Positions 1 to 10,527 of a DNA stretch of 35,000 nucleotides are shown here, in pieces. A model generated the notes under the pieces. That model did not search any database. It was not told the DNA's origin and worked only from the letters and a program-made list of their open reading frames with translations. Source of the DNA: Symbiodinium natans (lineage: Eukaryota > Sar > Dinophyceae > Suessiales > Symbiodiniaceae); NCBI GenBank assembly GCA_905221605.1, contig CAJNDS010002649.1, positions 1-35,000 on the forward strand. Direction: 5' to 3'. The position numbers were made by a program, and so were the translations under genes. How positions within the stretch are numbered: the first letter of the stretch is position 1; each line of letters opens with the position of its first letter.

Positions 1-347
1 GGGGGGGGGGGGGGTTTGCAGGCAAGGCGCTCAAGCCATGGCCTGAAAACACGAAGGCCAGGTTGTCCCCTGTCAAAGCGCAGGGCTTAGTCTTTTGTGT
101 TTTTTCAACTAATCCTGTCTAATGGATTATATATATATATATATATATGTCGCCCTAGAATATACGTGTATATATATATATATCCATTTAGATGTTTAGT
201 TGTTTATAATTACATGTTGATTTCTGGCTTCTTTATTCTCACAACTATTCTCAAAGCCCCGTGCCCTGTTGCAGCTTCTTGTTTGCCTCACTTTGCATCA
301 CTCCCACACGCAAAAGCAACCCTCGGCTCTTGCCAGCGGTTGCAAAA

Positions 348-459
348 CTAGGCCCAGGAGTAACCTAGGAATGCAAAGGGTGCCCTTTTGGGTTTTAAGG
401 GGGATGATAAGGGAACCTACACCCTAGAAAAGGGAATAAGGCCCTACTCCGGTTCCTAG
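348..459. repeat. family A element copy
   Basis: CTAGGCCCAGGAGTAACCTA to CTACTCCGGTTCCTAG, with the same internal order as CLC intron 6. The flanking unique stretches read openly in some frames but I could not assign exons. Confidence 0.75.
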
Positions 460-1765
460 AAAATCATCTTCGCCAAAGTGCTCCTTTTAGAAGGCACTGA
501 AGGCACCTGGCAAGAACTCGCTGCAGCTGCGACTGCATGAGCGTGCAAGAGAGTAACGCCGATCAGGGAATGCAAGGGTGGTGACAGACATCTAGGCTTC
601 GGGGATTTTTGCCTTCAACACAGCTTCTGAACCCTAAATTTTCAACCGCAACAGAAGGCTTATGCCCCATCCATTCTTGGGGTACATTCTCCAGGTGTCC
701 CAGAAACCTATAATATTAAGACAGGGTGGCATTTACTAACAGGGTCAATAAGACTCGGATACTACGCTGAGGAAGTTGGGTATGCCAACTAGGGGCGCAG
801 CTCTAACTCATCCTAGGTCTCGTGAGATGTGCAGCATTCTTTCCCTAAGGGTCCACGTACCTATCTAGTATATACTTGGACCTTAAAGGGGTTCCCAAAA
901 AGTTTAGGTCCCAAGTGCCTACTATATATGTAAAACCCTAAACCCTAAGCCCTAAACCCTAAACGCTAAACCTCGAAACCCTGAACCCTGAACCCTGAAA
1001 TGGACCTTTAGGGCCTAGGCAGCTCTAGGACTCTACGTGCCCAACCGGGGCCTTTGGTGCTCCTGCTGCTGGAGGCTGTAGGGAAGTACGAAAGCAGATA
1101 ACTTCCACACTTGCTTTACTTCAAGGGATGATTTTGGCCAATTCCATAATTCTTGCCTTGCAAAGAGCCGCTAAGTCACTCTCAACTTGTCAAGGAGGTT
1201 CCAGAAAAAAATGGACGATGCGCGGCCTTTGCATTCACTTGAACAGCCACGAGCACACGCAATGTGCTCATGCAGCGCAGCTAGCAGCAGAGCGAATTTC
1301 ACCCAAAGATTCCACGGGCCTGGCTTGTCAACACGGCCTCCGACTGGTGACATAGTGAATCCCGTGTTTCCTGAAGCACACCACTGCATCTTGAGATGAC
1401 TCAGCCCTACCTACGGAGGCAACTATGTCAGTCTAAAGCCCCTCGCCCCCTCGCCCCCTAAACCCTAAACCCTAAACCCTAAACCCTTAAAGCCTACTCA
1501 GCCCTTACCGAAGCTCCCGATGATGGTGCGCATTGCCAAGTCACTGGGATTTTGGGCTGACATCAGGGGGAATCTCTGGGACGCTAACTCTAGCCTTCAC
1601 CCTGTTTAGGGTTTAGGGATTTAGGGTTTAGGGATTTAGGGTTTAGGGTTTAGGGTTTAGGGACTCTATATCCAAGCCTCCCTGAAGACTATATTGCGCC
1701 CGCGGAGCCCGTCTTGGCTCCTTGGAGCAGGTCCCTGCTTCAGTCCCGCATCGCCAGCGTTGGCA

Positions 1766-1888
1766 AGCCCTTGGCCTATTGAATGCCACGTCGTGTGGAA
1801 TTCCTCGTGCCCTGCCTCAGACCGTATACAAAAAATCGATTGCCATACTTGTTGCCAAACATTTCTTTGGAGAAGTCTGTCCCCCTAA
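1766..1888 (-). CDS. possible exon
   Basis: Minus-strand reading TDFSKEMFGNKYGNRFFVY then GLRQGTRNSTRR, next to a telomeric array. The plus strand has a competing 64-codon frame. Function unknown. Confidence 0.25.
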
Positions 1889-2477
1889 ACCCTAAACCCT
1901 AAACCCTAAACCCTGTTTACAAACACCGGAAACCATCTTGACGAGGTCGAGGCCCGGACATCAAGAGCTATGGCACATTCCCAGCAGGGAACCCCTTTCC
2001 AGCCATCAATTGGCAACCCCTAGAAGACTTGCTCGCCGCCAGCCCTGTAAACTGTAAACCCTTTTGCAGAAAGTGACAGGGAGTCTCGACCACTGTTTTT
2101 GGTTGAAAGACTTCTCAATTCTACTTCACACCCCCGGATACTGCTTCATGTGACTCTTGCCTTGGTTCCTGCCTTGCAGCTGGTCGTGTCCATGGAAGAC
2201 ACCGCAAGCAAGCTACTCTTTAGCGCCCCAAAACCGTGGAATCAGGCTTAGGCATTGATCTGAAGAAACCCCTTCACTCCACCAGCTGATGCATCCGAAA
2301 CCACAAACCCTCACCCCTGACCCGTAAGCCCTAGGCCCCATACCTTCAACCCTCCGCTGTCAGACACGAACCCCTTAACCTCTAACAGACTTTGTTTGCC
2401 GAGTTCAAAAGGCCCCACAAAAAGTGTACACTTTCAGTTCTATAGGGGATTATAGTATCCCAAAAGGTGTAAAGTGT

Positions 2478-2614
2478 ACTCACTCGGCTACTAAGCAGAG
2501 GATACCGCAAACCCTAAACCCTAAACCCTAAACCCTGAACCCCTCAACCCTAAACCCTAAACCCTCAACCCTCAAGCCTAAACCCTACTCACTCAGCGCT
2601 ACTAAGCAGAGGAT
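2478..2614. repeat. telomeric array flanked by a 26-base duplication
   Basis: TACTCACTCGGCTACTAAGC plus AGAGGAT at 2478-2503 and the same with AGCGC in place of GGC at 2586-2614 bracket a CCCTAAA array. Confidence 0.85.
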
Positions 2615-2719
2615 GGCAGAGGTGTGTGCCCTGCAGATTCAAACGGCATCCGCCGCATTTGATCAACCAGCAGACCCCCAAACGGCCGCCGTCGGCACTT
2701 CCGGCCAGCTCGAACTGTA

Positions 2720-2893
2720 AGGTTTAGGGTTTAGGGTTTAGGGTTTAGGGTTTAGGGTTTAGCGTTTAGGGTTTAGGGTTTAGGGTTTAGGGTTTAGGGT
2801 TTAGGGTTTAGGGTTTAGGGTTTAGGGTTTGGGGCTTGGGGCTTGGGGCTTGGGGCTTGGGGCTTGGGGCTTGGGGCTTGGGGCTTGGGGCTC
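2720..2893. repeat. TTTAGGG array passing into a TTGGGGC array
   Basis: About 15 TTTAGGG units followed directly by about nine TTGGGGC units, a clean switch of repeat sequence in one tract. Confidence 0.95.
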
Positions 2894-3351
2894 AGCATAA
2901 CAGATGTAGTTGAAGGTTCATGACAGTGTTATTCTTGGTTACAAGTGTTTTGAATTAAGGTGGCAGCTTAGGTTGCCTTGCTTGCAATTGTATGTATGTA
3001 TGTATATATATATATAGGTCGACACAAGATATAAGTACCTGTGTGTGAGGAGTAGGGCCGATACTCTGTCATGATTATGAAGTGGAGGGAGCTGAGACGG
3101 TCATCCTAAGTGCAAGGTTGAGGGGTTTGGGTGTGGGCCGTGAGTTTGAGTTTGGCTTTGGGGGGGGGGGGGGGGGGGGGGGGGTCGGACCTCGGGGAAC
3201 ATAGGCTTATGGGGTGCGAAGACATTGGGGTCCGTGCATAGTGGTTCCTGTCGGATCCCTGTACACTGAGTACTGCGCACGGCCTCGGCTTCTTGCAAGG
3301 CGTCGCCACGTGATTGTGGACCAAGGTGTGATAGATAACGGAAAGACGAGC

Positions 3352-3571
3352 AACCCTAAACACCCTTTGCCCTCGCAAGGAAGCTAGCTCACACGTTCAT
3401 GTGGCCAGATGTGTCGCGGCCGACTGCAGGAGCGTCCTTGGCAATCTCTGAATATTCTTTGTTGTCCAGGGTCCAGGAAGGCAGAGCTACAGCAATGGAG
3501 AGGAACTTGGGCTGTCCGCCAAAAAACACTGAAGACGGAGACGTTGTGGAAGGTCGCATGCCAGTGCATTA
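3352..3571 (+). CDS. possible terminal exon
   Basis: The plus strand is open for over 70 codons ending RVQEGRATAMERNLGCPPKN then TEDGDVVEGRMPVH and TAA. The opposite strand also has a 61-codon frame here, so the call is uncertain. Confidence 0.3.
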
Positions 3572-5431
3572 ATCCCAGATGATGGTTTCATGTCGCAATG
3601 TAGGGAAACTGCCGGAGAGACTTCAGTCAGAGAGCGTTAGATATCCCAGGCTACCCCTAATTAAACCCTAAACCCTAAACCCTAAACCCTAAGCCCATGT
3701 AGGTTCGACATGCAGGGCATGTATGGGCTTGCTTCTGCACCTTACCTGCTTCAGAGCTCCGCGCCATCTAGTACGGAAGCCTTAAAGCAACGACCCTGTG
3801 TGGCGGGTTTACGCTTATAAGTGACCCCTGATGTAGATCCCAGATAGTAGGATCCCCTTGTAATAAGGACACCATTCAGGTAACCCCCAAATACCGTAAC
3901 CCCCTAGTACCATGCTAGCCTACTTACGCCGAGAAAGCCCGGTTACCATTTTGGAAGGGAACCCTGCAACCCACAAAAGGGCAAAAGGGCACCATTGGGC
4001 TGCCAAGGTTTTTGTTTTTGGTTTATGTTTATGTAATGTTTGGGGTTTGGGGTTTAGGGTTTAGGGTTCAGGGTTCAGGGTTTAGGGTTCAGGGTTTTGG
4101 GTTACGAGGATAGCCCCTCAAAACCCGATTGAGAAAGATTCCCAAATCTGATCCACTTAAACCCAATAAGGGAAAACGTAACACACCCCAAGGGCTTACC
4201 TAAACCCTAAACCCTACACCCTAAACCATAAACCCTAAATTTAAGCCCTAAACCCTAAACCCTAAACCCTAAACCCTAAACCCTAAACCCATCGCTTGCT
4301 AGCCAAGCCGCAGCGACGGCAGCTTGGACGGGTTGGGCGTGGCCTTCAATAGGCGACCCCAAACCCTCAACCCTTCAGAACTCTTTTGCATCCAGGCCTC
4401 TCTAAAAACCTGAAGCCCCAACCCTAAACCCTAAACCCGAAACCCTAAACCCCAAAGCCCTGGATTTGCCCATCGAGCTCAAAGTACACAAGTCCGAAAA
4501 AAACCCTAGTTACAAGTACCCCTGGGCCCAATACAAGGGTTTAGGTTTTAGGGTTTAGGGTTTAGGGCAGCTCTATCATGAACGACCCCAACTTCCAATT
4601 CTCAAGTTCAATGCCTTACACTACCCTCCACAGCCCCTATAAACTTAATGGAAGCCTTAACCCTAAACCCTGAATTCCCAAAATCCCAAAATCCCAAGGT
4701 AGACCTGTTTATCAGCCTTGCAGGGATTCACAGCAAAACCCTAACCACCGCCACGAAATCGGGTCCCTGAGCTCATCTTTTGAATTTTCCTGTAATACAG
4801 GGGCCTTAATGATTAGAACAGGGTTTAGGGTTTAGGGTTTAGGGTTTTGGCGGGTTATTATAGTACCTTTACATAGGGACCAGAAGGGGGAATGGGCCTG
4901 AATAATTCGAATAGGGTAGATGCCAAGGGCCAAAGGGCTGTAGCTCATCGGCAGCAGGCCAGGGGCATCCAGGATCCGTATGACCTGCGGCTGTTTGGCC
5001 AAGCATCAGCGGGGTCTCTAAACTAAAAGGGCCCGGGGGTATCCCCTCAGAACCGCAATCAAGACTCATTACAAGTTGTAAACATTCCCTTGGGGGCTTC
5101 TACAAACAAGAACAAACATTCTAAGCAAGCCGACTAGCACGGGGGAACAGACGCGCAATGGTTTTGATGCTTAAAGGCTGCCGGCTACACTGCTGTTTGC
5201 TTCAGAAGCCCCCCCCCCCCCCCTCCATGAAAGTGACATACAAATAAAACAACCTTCCTTCTAAAGGCAATACAGGGATCATTGTCTTTTATTCTTGGGC
5301 GGGGGGGGAGGGGGCTTCTTAAGCAAATAGTAGCTATACCCTAAACAGTCACCCTTAAGAGATTTGAATAATATGCTCCTAATATGGCCCTTCATATTCT
5401 CTTAGAAGCCTTATGAAAGCAATAGTCAATT

Positions 5432-5513
5432 GGGATGTTCCCCCGAAACGCAGTCCTTAATAGGGAATATAATAGGGGGTGCTACAATCCAAGAACTGCT
5501 AGTGTAAGGGGGA
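5432..5513. repeat. family F inverted-repeat element
   Basis: GGGATGTTCCCCC near the left and AACTGCTAGTGTAAGGGGGAAC at the right, ends inverse to each other. Relatives at 19127-19280 and 31141-31308. Confidence 0.65.
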
Positions 5514-6101
5514 ACTTAGGGTTTAGGGTTTAGGGTCTAGTCCAGCAAGCTTGAGCACCGAACCTGCACTGTGAGATGACAGAGTCATTTTGACCACGCG
5601 CGCAGCAGACCAGCAGCACTGCAGGGTAGTTTAGGGTTTAGGGTTTGGGGTTTAGGGTTTAGGGTAACACATTGGGATTGCAAACTACTGACGAGTTGGT
5701 TCGCCTTGTCCTCGGTACATGCTTAAGGGTGATGGCGAAAGGTACAGTAGAAGTTCGATCGGGGGCACGGAGCTAATCACGGCAAGACCATTGGGATGTT
5801 ATTCGTGCTATTGATTGCAAATCACCCGAAGATCGTAAGGACCTAAAGGTATGTTGGCACCCACCACTTCAACAAAAGGAACGGACTCCGTGCAGTTGAT
5901 GCCATGGGCCCTGGCGGGTATGCCTCCAGACCGAGAGCCAATCCTATGTATTGCGAGACACCTATATGCATATATGTATATATATATATATGTATATGTG
6001 GGGAACCCAGTTCTGTATGGTGACCCTCGGAAAATGGCATACGAGGAGGGGCTCGCCTATAGGACACTCTGCACGCCAAGGCCCATTGGCAACCCCTCGC
6101 G

Positions 6102-9100
6102 TCACACCCGCGTTGCAGCTGCGCCACGAAAAGTCTCGGCCCCTAAAGGCCCTAAAGCTTCACTCTCTTTGCCACTACTCTCAGTCTCCGAGCCCTCCGA
6201 CACATCGTCTCCAGACTGCACGTCGTCCATGGGCTCCAATTCCAGCCCCTCCTCAAGGGCCATCGCAGTCTTTGCGAGGCCTGCGCGGGAGATGACGCCA
6301 TAGTAGTCTCCCGAGGCGGTGACAACGCACGCGGCTCGGAGCTGTGCCTTGGCAAAGAGGACGTAGAAAGAGTCGGCAGGGGCATCGGCCAGAATCGTGA
6401 TGTTCGGAGGATCCGCAAGGCTGTCTGCCGGAACGATGCCTCCGTCCGCAGCCCGTATCGCGGCGTCCAGTCGCGTGCGGGGCACCAGTCCCAAACACCT
6501 GCGAGCGCCGGCGCGTGATGTGAAAACTGGGAGGAAGGGTGCCTGTGTCTCACTGAGTGCCTCCACGACCTCTGCTGAGGTCGGCCGGGCAGGGAGGCAG
6601 GCTTCGGGGGGCAGGTCGTCAATCAGCTGCCGCGCGACCAGGTGGCGAACTGGTTTGCAGGGCTCCGGCGCGAGGTAGCGCACCTTCTTCCTCAAGATCT
6701 GGGCCTCGTCGAAAGCAATAGGGGAGCCAAGGATCTTGTTGACCAAAAGGGACACGGTCACCGCCCACATCAGCACGGGCACCAGCAGAATATTGTTGGC
6801 AGCCTGGCTAATAAACACAACCACGGCCAGGGTCATGTGCTTGAAGCTGCATAGCATTGCCGCTGCGCCGACCATGGCATAAATACCTGATTACGGGGTA
6901 AAGGATGGACCCTCTTCTTCCACTATTTTACCCCTGTGTTTTTTACACCTTATGTAGTGCCTGTATAGCTAAGTAGCCCCCAAAAAACCCCTGAATAACC
7001 CCCTAAGGTCCCTTATAAGGGTCTCTCCTTTCGTCCCTTGACCTGCGGATGCCAGGGCCACTTCCGGCAGGAGCTTCTCTTGGCAGCGCCCGAAAAGCCT
7101 ACCCGCCAGCCCACCAATCAGCATGGTGCCAGTAAAATTCCCAGAGGGCACGGGCACCCCAGCGAAGCAAATGTTCAAAGTGGTGTACGCAATGAACGCA
7201 GTGAATTGCGGCAGCATCCCAAAAGCACCATGATTCTGCCGATTGAAAAGCCGCTTGACCGCGCCTTCGGCAGTCGTCAGCAGCAGTGATGCAGTCGGAT
7301 TGTACCTGCCCTGGGCGCACTGGTACTGGACATAGCTCAACTCGTGGGTGCTGTCCGGAAGTGGCGAACAGGTCCCCAGCAGGCTTGTTAGCGCAACGAC
7401 AAAGGCGCAAAGAGCCGCGTAGGCAACGGTCTCCACCATCTTAGGCCAGGGTTGGTACTTTCTGAGAAAGGGGCCGGAGTGGATCCGCTTGCGCCAGTCG
7501 AGCACCTTTAGACATAGCTTGGTGTGTAGAGGCGACAAAACGCCCAGGAAAGCAGACAAAATGATGAAGCCCGGCAGATCATTCGCAGAACAGTCAGGGT
7601 GGTTGGTGCCGTACCACATCTCGAAAATCACAAACTCCCGAATGCTCGATCTGCAGACTTTCAGCAGTGCATAGGACCTAGACCCAGGAGCAACCTAGGA
7701 ATAAAAAAAGGGGTGACCTTCCTTTAATTTTTAAGGGGGTCATAAGAGAACCCAAACCCTAAAAAAAAGGAAATAAGGGCCTACTCTCCGGGTCCTAGGG
7801 ACACCGACGTGCAGATGGTGCAGCCGACCACGGCCTTGAACGTCAGCTCCACCGGCCAGGCAACGCTGGTCACTTCTTCAAACATGTACAAGATCCTAGG
7901 TTGCCCAGTAACCTAGGATTAAAAAAGGGTGCCCTTTTTTGCTTACTTACAGGTGTTGATGATAAGACCCTAGGTTGCCCAGCACTTTTTTGCCCAATAA
8001 ACGGTGCTTATTATTCATATTCTTATTATTATTGTTACTATTATTATTATTACAAGGGAACCCAACCCCCCCCCCCCCCCCCCAAAAAAAAAAAAAAGGG
8101 GGGGGGGGGGGGGTGAATAAGGGCACTATGGGGCATCCGAGGATCCCTCCCAAAGGGGAGTCGAAGATCATCGCCATCCCGCAGGCGCCGCCCACGATGC
8201 AGGCCACGCGCGCCGCGCGCGCGAAGAAGCGCTCGTCGGCCAACGCACCCGCGGAGCCTCCCTGCAAGTCGACCCACTCCTTCCTTGGGGACGAAATAAA
8301 CCTTAAAATTGGGGTCATATACCCTCTACTACTATAATTCCTACTAAGGTATATATGAATCATAAACCCTTTTAAGGTTCATTTTCGTTCCCAAGGTTCG
8401 CGTAGGAGCGCGTTTCCGCAACCACGCGGCACAGCAAGAAGGCCATGTTGCTTCCCATGGTCACGGTGGGCCCCTCGCGGCCCACCGGAAACCCGGTAGC
8501 GTTGGAGAGCACCACGGCAATGGCGCGGACCACGAGGTTGCGCTTCGTGAACTGCGAGGACATGTTGAAACCATTGAGCCAGCTCTTGTTCTCAACGGAG
8601 CCTTAGTTGTCCAGTAACCTGGGGGAACTATACAGGCTTAACCTTTGGGATTCTAAGGGGATTCTATATTACCAAAAAAGGTTAGATTTTTTGTGGATTC
8701 TATTACCCCAAAAAAAGGTAAAAGGTTACCGACTCTACTACTAGGGAGCCCGAGCCCCCGGTGTCCGGCGCGAGCCCATGGATGAGGGAGGTGGCCAGCG
8801 CGGCGAAGGCCATGGCGAAAGACACCAAGGTCAGCAGCCCCATGCCGACACCTCCTCGATCCACTGCAATCCTGAGTAGCCCCAGTAGCCATATTCTATA
8901 ATAAGAGCAGCCTTTGTTGGGGTTGGCGACTTTATAAGGAGACCTTGAAGCAAAAAGAGGGTAGAGGGTACCACTGGGCTACCAAGAATCTGCATGAGGT
9001 TGAACTTCGAACGGACAAGGAACTCGATGGAGTACCTTGGGGACGAAGTGAACCCTAAAAAATTGGGTTTAGGGTCTAGGGTTTCGGGTTTAAGGTTTCA

Positions 9101-9271
9101 TACACCCTCTACTGCTCTAGCCCCCTATTCAGGTAACATGGACCTTAAACCCTTTTAGGGCTCATGTGCGTCTCTAAGGTGCACGGTGAAAAGGTTGGCC
9201 AGCGCCATGCCAACGGCTGTGAGAACCACCACGAACCAGGCCGCCATGGCAGACAGCCTCAAGGTCTTCAT
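6102..9271 (-). CDS. CLC-family chloride/proton transporter with C-terminal CBS pair, 8-exon gene
   Basis: Membrane anion transporter of the CLC family. My exon model (minus strand, 5' to 3') is 9271-9174, 9035-8991, 8871-8750, 8601-8391, 8283-8146, 7895-7785, 7677-7043, 6886-6102; the sum is 2145 bases, exactly 715 codons with the TGA stop. Family landmarks occur in order: a GSG in the LAPDTGGSGS segment (about residues 87-89), GREGP at 129-133 with the gating glutamate E131, GGILYMFEE with the proton glutamate E212, GVPVPSGNFTG at 415-425, GIYAMVGAAAML just after 453, then two CBS domains (about 533-597 and 615-661) and an acidic tail. Both glutamates suggest a proton-coupled exchanger, by analogy with the family. 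Odd points: the usual GSGIP is GSGSV, the usual GxFxP is GNFTG, and the helix-R tyrosine appears to be phenylalanine. Donors are mostly GA or GC. The 7785 boundary is the least certain. ATG 9271 follows an in-frame stop and a CCCCAG, so it could be the start after trans-splicing, or exons lie further upstream. Confidence 0.9.
6887..7042 (-). repeat. CLC intron 7, a family G element
   Basis: The intron runs from GTCAAGGGACGAAAGG to CAG in phase 1 and restores the family-typical ASAG-IYAMVG join. About 100 bases of it match, base by base with scattered changes, the plus-strand stretch starting at 15010 (GTCAAGGGACTAAAGG, then the shared CCCTTA.AAGGGACCTTAGG). So the intron is one copy of a dispersed sequence. 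Confidence 0.8.
7678..7796 (-). repeat. CLC intron 6, a family A element
   Basis: The ends are GACCCGGAG and CTCCTGGGTC, imperfect inverted repeats, with CTAG on both sides. Related copies lie at about 348-459 and 31405-31549. Cutting exactly at the element would break the frame; the frame is kept if the donor is the internal GTAGGC at 7784, which would put about 10 element bases into the coding sequence (residues LGPGE). This shifted donor is inference. Confidence 0.65.
7896..8145 (-). repeat. CLC intron 5, element-derived with homopolymer and trinucleotide tracts
   Basis: The sense strand starts with a GA donor (AGG then GATCC) and ends CCTAG before GATC; GGATC is present at both ends like a target duplication. 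Inside are runs of C, T and G, a TAA/TTA-rich tract and family-A-like text (CAACCTAGG). The join restores PLGGILYMFEE, which is diagnostic of CLC. Confidence 0.7.
8284..8390 (-). repeat. CLC intron 4, a family C element
   Basis: 107 bases with terminal inverted repeats: sense start GGGAACGAAAATGAACCTTA and end TAAGGTTTATTTCGTCCCC. GA donor (GG before GAAC), AAG acceptor, phase 2. The same family forms intron 1 and recurs at about 18776-18884 and 19581-19690. Confidence 0.8.
8602..8749 (-). repeat. CLC intron 3 with GC donor and GGCTCC flanking duplication
   Basis: GGCTCC is present at both exon-intron borders, so the splice position is ambiguous by several bases but always gives GSGSVE. Read as a GC donor (G before GCTCCC) and AAG acceptor, phase 1. 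The body carries internal inverted repeats (AACCTTTT...AAAGGTTA). No other clear copy was seen in the window. Confidence 0.65.
8872..8990 (-). repeat. CLC intron 2, a family B element
   Basis: Sense start GATTCTTGGTAGCCCAGTGG and end CTACTGGGGCTACTCAG; the element ends CTTGGTAGCCCAGT and its inverse are shared with copies at 14831-14936, 16181-16276, 17001-17155 and 28761-28875. GA donor, CAG acceptor, phase 2; the join gives LMQ-IAVD. Confidence 0.8.
9036..9173 (-). repeat. CLC intron 1, a family C element carrying telomere-like units
   Basis: It aligns end to end with intron 4 (CTTAGAGACGCACATGAGCC against CTTGGGAACGAAAATGAACC) but holds about 30 extra bases of TTTAGGG-like text after AATTGGG. 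The apparent donor dinucleotide is AG, which is highly unusual; the acceptor is AAG then G, phase 2. Confidence 0.7.
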
Positions 9272-9414
9272 AGGGACTGGGGAGTGAGGTGCCTTAGATC
9301 CCTCCTATTGGAACCCTTCTACCCTTCTTGCCCTTCTTACCCTTCCTACCCTTCTTACCCTAAACCCTAAACCCTAAGCCCTGAACCCTAAGCCCTAAAC
9401 CCTCAAATCAACCT

Positions 9415-9500
9415 ATTCCCCAAACCCCTTGCTGAGAACCATTCTCAGCAGCTTGTCTGGCGGGCGCAAGGCTTGCGACAGCGTCTTCCTTGCTTCTCCA
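9415..9500 (-). CDS. possible upstream exon
   Basis: The minus strand reads openly as RKTLSQALRPPDKLL then RMVLSKGFGE, between telomeric tracts just upstream of the first CLC exon. It could be an N-terminal cytoplasmic exon of the transporter, but I could not fix splice sites and the other frames are partly open. Confidence 0.3.
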
Positions 9501-9639
9501 ATAACCAAGGGAAAAATAGGTTTCCCCTAAACCCTAAACCCTAAACCCTAAACCCCAAACCCTAAACTCTCAACCCTAAACCCTAAACCCCAAACCCTAA
9601 ACCCTAAACCCATAAAGTTTTAAAGTTCAAGTATTGGCT

Positions 9640-9710
9640 AGGTAAGTTTCTGGAAGCGCACTTCGCCTGGGTCCTCGCCTGCATCCTGCCCATGGCCCTC
9701 CATCTTGCTC
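9640..9710 (-). CDS. possible first exon with ATG
   Basis: On the minus strand an ATG opens MEGHGQDAGEDPGEVRFQ, an acidic hydrophilic stretch that would suit a cytoplasmic N-terminus. A telomeric tract begins just upstream. A link to the CLC gene is only a guess from position. Confidence 0.25.
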
Positions 9711-9720
9711 TTGAAGACGG

Positions 9721-9872
9721 AAGGTTTAGGGTTTAGGGTTTAGGGTTTAGGGGTTTAGGGGTTTAGGGGTTTAGGGGTTTAGGGGTTTAGGGGTTTAGGG
9801 GTTGAGGGGTTGAGGGGTTGAGGGGTTTAGGGGTTTAGGGGTTGAGGGGTTGAGGGGTTGAGGGGTTAGGGT
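9721..9872. repeat. telomeric array switching from 7-mer to TTTAGGGG and TTGAGGGG 8-mers
   Basis: TTTAGGG units, then TTTAGGGG, then TTGAGGGG blocks alternate in order, suggesting local unit amplification. Confidence 0.95.
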
Positions 9873-10148
9873 CTTGCGCCCGCTCAAGGCGCAAGGATGA
9901 GATTTCGGGGACTTCAGGTTCGGGCTTTGAGCTTGCCCGAATCTCGAGAGCCCTGGTGTTTCTCCCTGGGTACAAAGGGGTAACCCTAAACCCTAAACCC
10001 TAAACCCTAAACCCTAAACCCTAAACCCTAAACCCTAAACCCTATCCCTAGACCCTAGAAACCCTGAACCCCAAAGCCCTAAAGGTCTGCAATGACATGC
10101 CCCAAGGCCCAAAAGCATCCTCGTGCTCTAAACGTCATGGCCTTGAGC

Positions 10149-10208
10149 CTGGGTGATGACCAGCCCGCAGTTCATGGCGATGTCTTCCGGTGTAATGACA
10201 GGCATGAA
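10149..10208 (-). CDS. probable exon, unrecognised
   Basis: Open reading FMPVITPEDIAMNCGLVITQ followed by a GC-type donor (CAG then GCTCAAGG). It is bounded upstream by a telomere-like tract. The amino-acid pattern is protein-like but I do not recognise the family. No AG acceptor is visible at its 5' edge, where the preceding bases are CCCTAAACC. Confidence 0.4.
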
Positions 10209-10280
10209 GGTTTAGGGTTGAGGGTTGAGGGTTTAGGGTTTAGGGTTTGGGGTTTGGGGTTTAGGGTTGGGGGTTAAAAC

Positions 10281-10362
10281 GAAGTTCCACATGGCCCCGA
10301 CACGGCGTTGTAGACCACTCATGTAACGAAAGAGCTTGCGCCGGTACCAAATCGAACGCACC
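10281..10362 (-). CDS. probable exon, unrecognised basic protein segment
   Basis: After TGCAG the minus strand reads VRSIWYRRKLFRYMSG then LQRRVGAMWNF and meets GTTTTAACC, a GT donor. It is basic and aromatic-rich. It is separated from the next coding-like stretch by about 70 bases of TTTAGGG variants only. Confidence 0.4.
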
Positions 10363-10487
10363 CTGCACTAAAGAATCCTGAACCCCAAGCCATAAACCCT
10401 AAGCCCTAAACCCTAAACCCTAAACCTTAAACCCTAGGCCCAAAACACTAAACCCTAAACCCTAAATCCTAACCCTAAACCCTAAAC

Positions 10488-10527
10488 CCTTCTTGAGGGC
10501 CTGGGTGACTGCTCTGAGGGCACCACA
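10488..10527 (-). CDS. possible short exon
   Basis: Reads ALRAVTQALKK and ends at AAG before GGTTTAGGG, so a telomeric tract would provide the donor region. It is very short and low in confidence. Confidence 0.25.

Noticed and set aside
5851-6303. 150-codon plus-strand frame
   Set aside because: Its second half is the antisense of the CLC tail and CBS exon, and its first half crosses a TA microsatellite; no domain is visible.
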